Below are positions 35,884-46,275 of a DNA stretch of 64,000 bases, piece after piece; the first letter of the stretch is position 1; every line of letters starts with the position of its first letter. Source of the stretch: Chinchilla lanigera (taxonomy: Eukaryota > Chordata > Mammalia > Rodentia > Chinchillidae). The notes beneath the pieces were generated by a model. It did not search any database, was not told the origin of the DNA, and saw only the letters and a program-made list of their open reading frames with translations. The DNA lies in contig NW_004955433.1 in assembly GCF_000276665.1 (NCBI RefSeq), positions 20,515,547 through 20,579,546 of the forward strand, written 5' to 3'. Both the position numbers and the translations under genes were made by a program.

Positions 35884-36095
35884 AAAAGACACATTTTAAT
35901 CAATCTCCCTCAAAATGTCCCACAGTAAGTCCCAACACACTTCTCCCACCTTTCTTGCAACTTTCTGAAGCACTGTGAAAGTCTTAAACTATCATGGCTA
36001 CCTGGATGTCCTGGGTCACTTTGAACTATTAGCCTTTCATAGTCATTGTGACTTTGAGAAAGAGGCAGAATTCGCACCATTCCAGATCAGGTGGA
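35884..36095 (-). mobile_element. Mariner transposon remnant, antisense
   Basis: Reading antisense, 'aaaagacacattttaatcaa', 'atctccctcaaaatgtccc', 'ccaacacacttctcccacct', 'ttgcaactttctgaagca', 'tggctacctggatgtcctgg' and 'gaggcagaattcgcaccatt' follow in order the reverse complement of a mariner transposase C terminus ('PCDFWLFPKLK' to 'KWQ-RWDKC') and its 3' end. Indels break the frame. It belongs to the same family as the copy at 58975-59480. Confidence 0.7.
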
Positions 36096-37737
36096 AAAGA
36101 TGGATGAGGATACACTATTTTTTTTTTTTTTATTCTGTTTTTCCAAACCAGACGCGGTGAGAGGCATTAACAGAGAAACTTGGGATCCAACTGAAAAATG
36201 ATCCAGTGAGCAAACATGGAAATACTTAGACAACAAAACCAATAATGTAGTAATGAACAATGAATCAAATTATAAAAGCAATATTTATGATTCTTTTAAT
36301 ATATAGACAAAAAAATTGAAAATTAATTGCAAACAACAGGAAGAAGAATTAAATTTTCCATGAAAAAGATTATTACTTAGAAACTGCTCTGAAGTAAGTA
36401 GGGCATAATCTCCCATTCTTCAAGTTTATGCTCTCCATAGGGATTTCATTCCCAAGAGTTTAGTATGGAAATGAAGATAAAATATTAAGTGGATACCGGA
36501 GAAATCTGACAAATATTGTCTCAGCCCTATGATGAAGTTCAACATTAATAGTGACCACTTGTTATCCATATACAACCTTAACACCATGTAAAGAAATGAT
36601 ACATTTTCTATAGTATTGTCCTCCTAATATTTCAGAATTACAGTGTAATTTTTAGAAAAGTATAGGACAAATCCCACTTTATGTGTGTCCCACAAAATAC
36701 TTGACCAATAGGTTGAATAAATTATCAGAGAGCACCGATGAGCCTAAAAAGCTGTGGCAACTGAAAGTTATATGGTATCTCAGATATAATCCAGAAACAG
36801 CAAAGAATCCTAGGGAAAATCTCAGGACATTTGAAAAAATGGTGGGTTTTATTCAACAATAATGTTTCAATATTAGCTCATAGATAGTGACAAGTATACC
36901 AGAATAAAAATAGCAATTATAAAGTCAACTAGATATAAGGACTTGGGAGCATTGTGTTCATAATTTTTCTGTTAATCTAAAATCTTTTTACTACTGATGT
37001 TTATTAATAGTTTAAGGGCAGTTACATGGGGACCAGAAAAAGAGGAAACAAAGTATAACTTTCTATCTATTCATCTATTATCTATTAATCCATCTAATCT
37101 GTTCATTCATTTAGCAAGGTTGTAAAGAAGAGCAATAATCCAAAAGACGCTGACATTCTAATTAAATAAAAAGGTAACGGGCATATCAATATTGTTAAAG
37201 CTTAAACACTAGTCTTAAGTTAAAAAAAAATCTGTATATTTACTATGTAAATTGGAAGGTGGACAAGAAAGCCTGAGTGACAGCATTCACTATCCTATCT
37301 TATGCTGGAACTTTTAAAAAATGCAAAAGAGTATTTAACACAGTTAAAATAATTCTTTCTCCTTATTAGAAGTTACAACGCCAACTATTTAACACTCATG
37401 TTATTCATGAGTGGCTCCTTGATAGATTTCTTCTGTTAATTTTACTACTGAGTTCATTTTTTAATTGAGATTAAAAGCAATGTAACAGTGGTAAAACCTA
37501 AGAAAATGAACACAGTCTCTAGAATATATGTTTTAAAGTTAGGTAAATAGTTAATTCTTTTAAGTGAAAAAAAAGTGCATGAACATTTTGGCTCTTGTTT
37601 AAGGGAAATGAATAATAATATCTTTTCTTTAAGATGTTTACCCTGCAAGGCAGCATGGACAGAGGAAGCCACCATTCTTTGCTCACTTTCAGGACCCTGG
37701 CTAGATGTTTTTAGTAATGGTATATTATTTATTTACT
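36096..37737. other. Unannotated AT-rich sequence
   Basis: A poly-T run lies at about 36119-36131 and a (TCTA)-like run at 37060-37100. No other element recognised. Confidence 0.4.
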
Positions 37738-38098
37738 ACTTATCTTAGTAGGGCCTGCTAATGCTAGCTACTACAAACAAACTAATATACATCAGACATT
37801 CCTTGTAGTTCTGCAGTCTAGCAAGTCCAAGATCAAGGGACTTGCAGAGTGGATTTTTGGTGAAAGTCTTCCTCCTTGTTTCTAGATAGCTGCTTCCTTC
37901 CTGTGTTCTTTTATGCTGGAGACAGATAGAGTTCTGCTCTCTCTTTCTTTTCTTATAGGCACATGAATCTTATTTCATTACCCTTACTGGCCAGAAAATC
38001 TATTACTTCCCAAAGTCCTTATCTTCAAATTCCCTGAAAGAAGAGAGAGGAGAATCCTAGCATATGAATTGTGGATGACATAGCCAGTCCATGACATC
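37738..38098 (-). mobile_element. MaLR-type LTR, antisense
   Basis: 'ttatcttagtagggcctgct', 'agttctgcagtctagcaagt', 'ccaagatcaagggacttgca' and 'gcatatgaattgtggatgac' follow the antisense of the common mammalian MaLR-like LTR ('agggtctgctgtaacaaa', 'agttctggaggctagaagt', 'ccgagatcaaggtgtcggca', 'catatgaatttgggggg'). Subfamily not determined. Confidence 0.55.
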
Positions 38099-38150
38099 AT
38101 CAAAAGCTGAAAGAGTAAGTGTTATTTTGCATTATTATTTGTTTTCAGTT

Positions 38151-38263
38151 AAAAGAACTGTTATTGGCTGGGAGTATAGCTCAGTCACACCTTGTAAACG
38201 CAAGGTCCTGAGTTCGATTCCTGGTACAAAAAAAAAAAAAAAAAAAAATAAAAGAACTGTTAT
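38151..38263 (+). mobile_element. ID-type SINE, internally deleted, with TSD
   Basis: 'ggctgggagtatagctcagt' leads to a shortened middle and then 'gcaaggtcctgagttcgatt' with an A tail. The repeat 'aaaagaactgttat' (38151-38164 and 38250-38263) is perfect. The last six bases of that repeat are the first six of the LTR that follows. Confidence 0.9.
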
Positions 38264-38656
38264 CGCTTGTGTTTAGGTATCCCCCTAAAGCCTCATGAGA
38301 TCATATATGGGGCTTTTTCAGAAGTGGTGGCATCTAGGCTATGTGATGCTGGAATTGATTCATGATGCAATGCTAGGTTTAAGGGCACTAGGATTAGGGA
38401 TGTGAGTGCTACCCTCTCTGAGTACCCTGGATAAAATAAAAGCAGCAGAAATATGCCATTACAGTTCCTTGCTTGTTGTTTTTGTTATCTTCTGCTACCA
38501 TAAACTGCTTCTCCTCTGCAATACCTGTCTGTCATGCTACCCTGACTTGAACCAGCCTGTGATGGACTCTACAAACTGTAAACGGAATAAACCATTCTCC
38601 CTTTAACTTTAGGTGCCAGGTATTTTGTGTCAGCTATGAAAAAAGTAACCAAGACA
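38158..38656 (+). mobile_element. MT/ORR1-like MaLR LTR with ID inserted at its 5' tip
   Basis: After the ID the LTR reads 'tgttatcgcttgtgtttagg' and continues through 'gctggaattgattcatgatg', 'gatggactctacaaactgta' and 'ggaataaaccattctc' to 'agtaaccaagaca'. The first six bases 'tgttat' are also present left of the SINE, so the SINE landed six bases inside the LTR. Confidence 0.78.
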
Positions 38657-38764
38657 GGGATAAAATACAAATGAATTCATTGAAGTGTGTCACATCTACT
38701 GGCAGTTTTAGGTCTATTTCAAATCTAGTAGCCATCATGTGCTCAGATATTCTATTCAGAAAAC
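38657..38764. other. Short unannotated spacer
   Basis: Nothing recognised between the LTR and the tandem duplication. Confidence 0.4.
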
Positions 38765-38973
38765 ATGTATTCACTGTAGCAAGTCAGTAAGGAACCTTGT
38801 CTATTCTATGTGGCAAGTTTTACATCTCCCAAATTTTGCATCCTCCAATATAAACTCTGCATCAGAAAAAAAATGTATTCATTGTAGCAAGTCAGTAAGG
38901 AACCTTGTTTATCCTAAGGGGTAAGTTTTTCATCCCCAAAATTTTGCCTCCTCCAATATAAACTCTGCATCAG
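38765..38973. repeat. 108-bp tandem duplication
   Basis: Copy 1 starts 'atgtattcactgtagcaagt' at 38765 and copy 2 starts 'atgtattcattgtagcaagt' at 38873. Both run to 'aactctgcatcag'. About ten differences, plus a run of A at the joint, make this older than the 113-bp duplication at 24351. Confidence 0.92.
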
Positions 38974-39070
38974 GTGAACAGAGTACAGAAGAAAGTATGG
39001 AGGAAAAGGGGATGTGTTTTTGTTGTTTAATTTACTTTTCCTTGTATTTTCCTGAACAGCATTCAGTTAC

Positions 39071-39190
39071 AAAAATCACGGTTGAGTGCTAAGGATGTGG
39101 CTCAGTGGTAGAGCTCCTGCCTTGCATACACAAGACACTGGGTTCCATCCCAGAACCACAAAAGTAAAATATATAAACAAATAAAATCAC
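39071..39190 (+). mobile_element. ID-type SINE, older subfamily, with TSD
   Basis: 'ggatgtggctcagtggtaga' and 'cactgggttccatccc' are the A and B boxes, followed by an A-rich tail. Flanking 'aaaatcac' (39072-39079 and 39183-39190) is a probable target duplication. The body differs clearly from the 3830-type copies. Confidence 0.85.
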
Positions 39191-39800
39191 AACTCACTGT
39201 AAAGATAGCCGAGAAATATAGTCTTGCTACATGCCTAGGGATAAAGTAAAAGATGGGGAAAACTGGAAAAAGCAGCAAAATAGTGTGGGCAACAGCAAGA
39301 GTCCCGCTGGATAAATAAACCATGTGAGAAGCAGACCTGTCAAGAAGTAAGAGAGGAACCCTGTCAGAGAAAGAAGTTGATTTCAACAACTCAAGCAAAG
39401 TTCAGGTCTGTAGACATAATTTCTTTTACAAGTGTATGAAAAGGAGAAGGAAACACTTCCATGGGAAATTCGTATTTCACCAAAAAAAGGAAAGGCAGGT
39501 GGTTTGTGGAAGGTGAACACGAGAATGGCTGGTAAAGGGAAGGGAACAGGAAGGTGCAAGAATGTAAATGAGTGGTACAGAATCATTAGCCAGTATGAGG
39601 AGCACTTCAAATGAAGACACTAGGTAATGATAACCTAACGGCAAACGATAGTAGATATATTGCGCAGCAAGCACGTCACCCGGTAGACGTTTTGCAGGGT
39701 ACGTTTTCAAAAGAATAACCTGTAATTTGAATGGTAGAACTCTTTCTCACAGTCTGTCATTCTTCTGCTTCAGAAAGTAGTTTAAACTTGACCCCAGACC
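39191..39800. other. Unannotated sequence
   Basis: No element recognised. Overlapping short frames on both strands at 39383-39710 have no domain. Confidence 0.4.
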
Positions 39801-39930
39801 TTAGAAAGGGGCCAAGGATATAGCTCAGTGGTACAAGCGCCTGCCTGGCAAGCATAAGGTCTTGAGTTCCATTTCCGGTATCTTCCCACCAAAAAAAAAA
39901 AAAAAAAAAAAAAAGAATTAAGTTTAGAAA
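39801..39930 (+). mobile_element. ID-type SINE with long A tail
   Basis: 'aaggatatagctcagtggta', 'caagcgcctgcctggcaagc' and 'ggtcttgagttccatttcc' are followed by about 24 A. 'ttagaaa' occurs at both edges (39801-39807 and 39924-39930), a possible short duplication. Confidence 0.85.
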
Positions 39931-40490
39931 TGTGCATCAGTTAGTGTTGGGAAGCTTTATATGTATACACAATCATAACCCCGCAAAACCACTAAAAAGT
40001 CAAAATTTCACCACAACAGAGTTTGTGGCTTTATCTCATTACCACTGTATATAAAAAAATGCATTTACATGGGGTTCCTCTCAGTTCAGAAATGGTCCAC
40101 CATGGATACTAAGTAGCTGCTGGAATTGGATATTCTATCATATGTTCCTTGTATCAGCTTGTCAAACCCTGGATCTCATTTCCTGCAAGTACAAGTCTAT
40201 CATTTTAAAGCTCGGTTTCTTCTATTGTTTTGTGTCTTATGCCTGGCTTTTAGTCATTTCTTTTACCATAAAAGTTCTGACCTGTTCTTTTTAAACATTC
40301 TATCATAAAGTGTTGTGTTTTATAGATTGTTTCTTTGCCGATACATTGAAATTTACCTAAATTGTAGACCTCACCTGTTATTGATGCATAAAAAGCTTCC
40401 TAACAATCACCATTACTTCAAAATTCATCAATGTAATTATAAAGAAAATTTAAAAATACAATAACAACATAGACAAAAACAAAACAAAGC
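39931..40490. other. Unannotated sequence
   Basis: No recognised element. Confidence 0.4.
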
Positions 40491-40780
40491 AAAACCCATT
40501 AAAATGATACAGGGTTTCAAAACAAAGTGATAGGAATTACACCAGTTGTTATATTACATATTGTTATCTTCAACGATGTTGCTCAGATTACCAGATGTAA
40601 GAATGCAAGATTGATCAAACCATTAAAGAGAATAAAAGTAATTTTAAAAACCCATTAGAAACAATATAGAGATTTGCCAAATAAGATAGAGGAATTCGCC
40701 AATGGTTGTTATATTGCATATTGTTGTCTTCAAATTAGTTGTTCAAGTTATCAGATATGAGCATACAAATTTGGTCAGAA
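40491..40780. repeat. Diverged tandem duplication, about 150-156 bp
   Basis: Two copies share 'aaaacccatta' (40491 and 40647), 'gttgttatatt(a/g)catattgtt' (40555 and 40705) and a 'cag...tatgag/tgtaag' block before 'gatca/ggtca'. The spacing changes from 156 to 150 bp, so a small indel lies between. I do not recognise the unit; it may be part of an old transposon. Confidence 0.7.
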
Positions 40781-43700
40781 AAAAAGAACTAGGCATTAAC
40801 TATTCCTTTCAATAAACCATTAGACATCAGCAGTACAATTCTTCCAGCTATCCTTTACATACATATATATTTTTTCCTTCCTTTGTTTCTTTTTATATTT
40901 TCTCTCATCCCAGTTTTTCCTTCCTTTTTCATCAATTTAAAAAATATATTTATCTCATATCCAAAGATAGTTCATCCAATTCAATAATTTTTTCCTTGCT
41001 ATTTCTGCCCTGATTTACACACTGTAGTTGTTTCTTTTAGAACTTTCTCAAAAATATGTGGAAAATATATTGAATTAACCCAAGTTGATGAATTTTGATA
41101 GAGAGATCATGTCCTATTCTTTCAACTGCTGCTATCTCTGACTTTTTAATGTACAGTTTCACATGCAGTCTAATACCACCATCATCAAAACAAATGTCTG
41201 AAGAGGTTGATTAATAGTGTACCTAAATTATTGCTTTTACCTTGTATGCATTAATAGAACCATAGGAAATTCCATTTATATCTAACCATAACACCTTGCA
41301 ATAGGATGATTTAAAAATCAACATAATACTTATTTTAATTTTTATGTTGAAGGTATTATGTAGTACTGCAGCATGTAATCCCACTGATTAGAGTCATATT
41401 AGGAGGACATAAGGTCACAAACTTATCCATTTTGATAGTCCAAGAGGTCTGGATTCTATAGTTGTTAGATGAGACGTATGCTTTTGTAATAATAAAAAAT
41501 ATATTAAATGTTCTTCAAGGATATGCTGATGATTAGCAAAGTTAGAATAGATTTAATGTAAATATGCTATTATAAAAATGGATATGAAATTTTCTGCCTA
41601 AAAAGCATTAATGAGATCTTATTCTCTAATCACTTGGGTTGACATTTTGTCTTTAATAATTAACACTAAAGGGGTTATTAAAGTTCATAGCAATACTATT
41701 TCATATATTATTATTTAGCAAATCAAAGTATTGCTTAATTTTTTCTGGTTTTTTTTGCTGTTGTTGTTAAATCAGGCCAGTTCTTTTCACAAAGTCTGCT
41801 AGACATTTTTAATCAGATATTTGTTGTAATTTTCATAATGGCTGATATCCTGACATTTAATTAAAATCTTTAATTCCATTTTACTTTTCAAAATGAAAAA
41901 ATTGTTCATTGTTTCATCAAATGTGTGGAGCTATGAAGATTCAAGTAGCCAGTGTGACCATATTTCTTAGGCATACACAGCTGAATTTCAATACCTACTT
42001 TATTACTTAACATCCATATAGCTTTATCAACATTCATCTGTCCTTGGTTTTGGGATATGAAATGAAAACTTTTTTGTTAAAACTTGCAGGAAAGTGCTGA
42101 TTTGCATAATAATGTTCTTCTCCCAATGGATTTCTATCCCTTATCGAGGAGACAGTGGAGGATGACACTCTAAAATTGGTGAATTTTATATCTTTACTTA
42201 TTTATTTTTATTAGTCCATATATTTAATATTTCTATTGTAAAGAGAATAGTAAAAGAAAGAACAGTAGCAGCATACCTACATCATAGGCATAAACAAATG
42301 CCTACTGGTTACATTCACTGGGGAGAGATCATTCATGTGAATAATACGGCTTAATCTGTTTTGTCTCCTCTCTTCCCTTCACCATCCTTCATTCCTCCAT
42401 CTCTGGTTCCCCTTTTCTTTTGCAGAAGATCCATATCCCTGTCTGCTATTATCTTTTACTTCGATCTATTCTTTATTTTAAAGATAAAAAGAAGGATAAC
42501 GAAGTAACAACAAAGACAAAAACAATACAAACGACACAGAAGATCTATTCTTTTAAATTTCCTATTCCTTTCAGTGATGGACACTTTGGTGTGGCTATAT
42601 AAAAGTAATATATTTAATAAAAATGATTCTGCTGCCAATAGGAAAGGACAACTGGAGAATCTCTTGCAATCAGGGATGGGTATAAAATTGAAATATAATC
42701 CAAAGGGCTTCCTCAAATTTATGGTGATATATGAAAAGGAATTAAATCTTCCTTCTCAGATGATCCAAATGTACATGTAGAAGTAGTTGATAGTATTCTT
42801 CCCAGACAAAGGGAAAAATTTGACTCATAGAATAACATTGATGCAGAGAGACAAACTGACTAGTCGGGTGGACAGAGCTATGACATAGTTCTTGTTTGGA
42901 GGAGCTGTCTTGCCTCCAGCCACTTATACTCATTTGAAGAACCCTCTTTGCACATACTCACACAGAGGGTCAGCATCTTACCATGACAGAGAACTACAGA
43001 TGCAATGGCTCTTTTCTGGACTAGTTTAATTCTCCGTGTAGCAAACAGAAGAAACTTCAAGAATGAATTTGCTGACTTGTGGCAGTGATCATTAATTGGC
43101 AGTGATGCTGAATCCTGACAGACTACATGTGGTTTCCTAGCAAAATATTTCTAATAATAAAAACAGGTAAATTTATTTCTCTTTGGACTTTTGAGATTTC
43201 CCTTATTCCTGCTATATTTCAAATTTGGGTATCTTATCTACACTGGTTGGAAGAATGCTTCATATTTTTCAAATAAATTTCCCTGTTCTCTTTAAATTGC
43301 TTTCCATAGCTTGTAAACAGGAACATTAGTAGTTTTCAGTTCTCCATATCCTTTTGAAATTCCTGAAACTTTATTGCTATGTTGTATTTGATATCACAAT
43401 GTAAGCCATACATTATTTTCAGTATTTTCCTAAGCTCATTTATTGTGTCTGACAGTTTCTACTAAAAAAGTTTCCATGAATAGAGATGCAAGAATATTTG
43501 CTGCCCATAACTGTTATGGAAACAAAACAAAGTAGTACATAGAAAATCTACTGTACACATATTAGGAATATGAAATGTAATCAACAGATATGCCTTTTTA
43601 TAGAATACAAATATGAGTTTTACAGGTGACCTAGGAAAACTGTCTTATCAAAATAAGCTGCATAAAAAATTGTGTTGCCATCTTCCCTTCCTTAAGGTGT

Positions 43701-44599
43701 TTGCCAAAATTGCTTGGAGCTTCATAACTTTAAGGCTTAACCTTTTTGATATCTGACTTTTCACATTAATAATATCTCCTAGGTGAAATTTTGCAGAGTT
43801 CATTTTGCTTTATTTATTTCACTTCTCAAAGGTAAAATGGGTCAAATATGATTCATAATTCTTCTGTAAGAGATATCAAAACAGTAGAAAGACCACAAAA
43901 GCAAAGTCTTGTTATAATCATCTCATACATAATTTATTTTACAAAAAAAACATATGCCAGTTTTTTTAACTCTACAACCACCTGTTACTGGGTCTGCTCA
44001 CTTAATCTTAGGTGGTTTTACAAGTCTCAGAAATCTATTGAGATGAACTAATATTTTCATAAGATCTAAATTATATTATCCAAAATGTTTGCAATTGAGT
44101 GGAGATAAAACAGGTGTTTCTTGTTTTGGAAAGGAGAGTCCAGGAATACAAAAACAATAACACAAATCATGTACTAATTATTTACTGAAAATCACAATGT
44201 TTATGCATATTTTAAACATATAAATACCATTTTTACAGGCACTGTAAATTCTCATTTAGCAAGGAAAGCTATGACTAAAAAGAAAATGTAAGTCAATAAA
44301 CTTTCCAAAGCTAATTTTTATCAGGGATAAAAGTGCAATGCTACTTACTTAAAAACCTTTCTACTTGCAAATGGTCATCTGTTTTTCCCACCATGGCTAA
44401 AACCACGCTGTCAAAAATAGTTTTCAGTGTCAATAATTTTCTGTTTAAGTAATATGTCTAACAATATTACTGAAATGGTCGATTTCATTGCAGATAAAAC
44501 TGTTATTTTTTAGTAAAGTAGCCTTAGAAATACACAAGATGCAAACACATATAACCAAAAATCCATTAAAAAAATAATTTCCATAATTATAAAGTGCTT
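40781..44599. other. Long unannotated AT-rich stretch
   Basis: About 3.8 kb with no named element. Overlapping frames at 42420-43060 on both strands are up to 86 codons and featureless. Some T-rich blocks (40860-41000) may be decayed LINE. Confidence 0.35.
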
Positions 44600-44690
44600 T
44601 AATTCTCTGATGTTAACCTTATTTAATCTTACCACAGCTGGTGAGGATGTGAAACCATAATTATTTTCTCATCATTTTATTATATTTCAA
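44600..44690 (-). repeat. Weak antisense MIR-like fragment
   Basis: 'ccttatttaatcttaccaca' followed by 'ggtgaggatgtgaaacc' and 'tcatcattttatta' resembles antisense MIR ('atttaatcctcacaaca...tgaggtaggta...cccattttac'). Low support. Confidence 0.35.
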
Positions 44691-45729
44691 TATAACAAAA
44701 AAGAATAGCTGGGATATAACATGAAAAAAGCAAATGACCCTTTAAAGACACCATCACATTTTATAACTTGGAGAAAGTACTTTAAAAACCTCATTCCTTA
44801 TTATTATTTGCTAAGTAATGAACCCATGACAGGTCACTTTGGAAAATAGAGTCATATTTGAAGAATGTATTAAAAATATATATATATAATAAATTTATTT
44901 TATATTGAGCTGGAAGCCAATTCTAAAAGAAACAAAGGTCATGGATTTTCATATTGATAACTACTAATTATATTGATAGATACTTTGAAGATTTGCAGAG
45001 AAATTTGTAACACTCCTAACAAATTTCTTGGAAGGGACACTGTGGGAGTGCTGAGTGTTCATCTGACCCAGGATAAGACAATCAAAGTGTTTCATTGTAA
45101 AACTATAATAAGATCATAGAGGTTTCATTAATGCTTGGGACTAGGACCAGAAGTCAACCAATAGATATTTCTGGAGAGCATGTTACTTAAATGCTTTGTT
45201 TGACAGTTACAAGATACTAACCAGTGCGACAAGTTAACAGCAGCCAATAGGTTCCAGAAGCTATTTTTTCAATAGTGGAATTTCCTGAGCAGTGAGCTTT
45301 CATCATCATGTGACAAACAAATGGCCCCTGCCTCTTGTCTTCATCACATACAGAACAACATTGCAGCAGGGCTACTTGCTGTTAGAACTTTGGCTGTAGT
45401 GGAAGATTATCTATAACTGGATGCTATAGTTTAACTACATTTTCAACTTGCAGGTTGCCTGTGCATGAGTATTCTTCTACCTGTATTTATTCCCCCAGAA
45501 AACCTTATGTTAGTGGGGTATCTTGCTGACTCTTTTGCATGGATCTTATAGAAGTAGCATTGTGACAGAAATTTACAAATGCAGAAAGGAAAGAGAAGTA
45601 GGAGACTGGCAAAGAGGAGCAAGCTTCAAAGGGGATGATCGTATTACAGTTGTCACTGACTCTGAGATGGATGCAGAGCTAAACATTGCCAGTACCTCAC
45701 AGGGACACAAATACTACACTTATTCCTCC
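44691..45729. other. Repeat-poor stretch
   Basis: No element recognised. 45000-45480 is less AT-rich than its surroundings and contains 'catcatgtgacaaac' and 'gctttgtttgacagttacaa', resembling an unrepeated single-copy block. A 74-codon open frame at 45523-45747 has no domain. Confidence 0.4.
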
Positions 45730-46030
45730 ATCCCAAATTTCACATGAATGGCAATTCCTGCTCCTCCCTTGATGCTCCTTCATTCACCATGTCCTTATTT
45801 TTATTCTTAAATTGTCGGAATATCCATCCTTCATGGTTAAATATCAATGCTGCCGGGACACATGCCCTAATCTCCTAAACCCAAATTAATCATTCTTTCT
45901 TCTGTATTCTCTCAAAAATGCATTTATGAATTTATTAAAGATTAGTTTTACCCTGCTGTAATGAATTAGTAATAAATCAGGCCTCTCTCCACTGTAAGTT
46001 TGCATTAAAATAGTGATTAGATCTGCTGTA
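45730..46030 (+). mobile_element. Possible L2 LINE fragment
   Basis: 'atccttcatggttaaatatc' recalls 'catccttcaggtctcagctc', and 'ttttaccctgctgtaatgaa' recalls 'caccctgttttattttcttc' of L2, in the right order. Low-identity match. Confidence 0.4.
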
Positions 46031-46129
46031 TATATGTATATCCTATGTGTCTTGCATATGATCAAGGTAAGAAAAGTAATTATTACAGCTTTAGTGTTAG
46101 ATATTATTCCAGATTTTAAAATAAAATCT

Positions 46130-46275
46130 TAAAAATATTAGTAGTTACCATATGGGAAATAATTCACTCTCATTTTACAGATAAGAAAACAAAACTTGAA
46201 GTATACACACACTTGTATACAGTTAACTGTTGAACTAAGACTCAAATCAAGATCTTTCTGATCCCACGGCTCAAT
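46130..46275 (-). repeat. MIR SINE fragment, antisense
   Basis: 'ctcattttacagataagaaa' is a near-exact match to the antisense MIR core ('cccattttacagatgaggaa'). It is followed by 'gaactaagactcaaatcaag' and 'ctgatcccacggctca' in consensus order. Confidence 0.75.
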
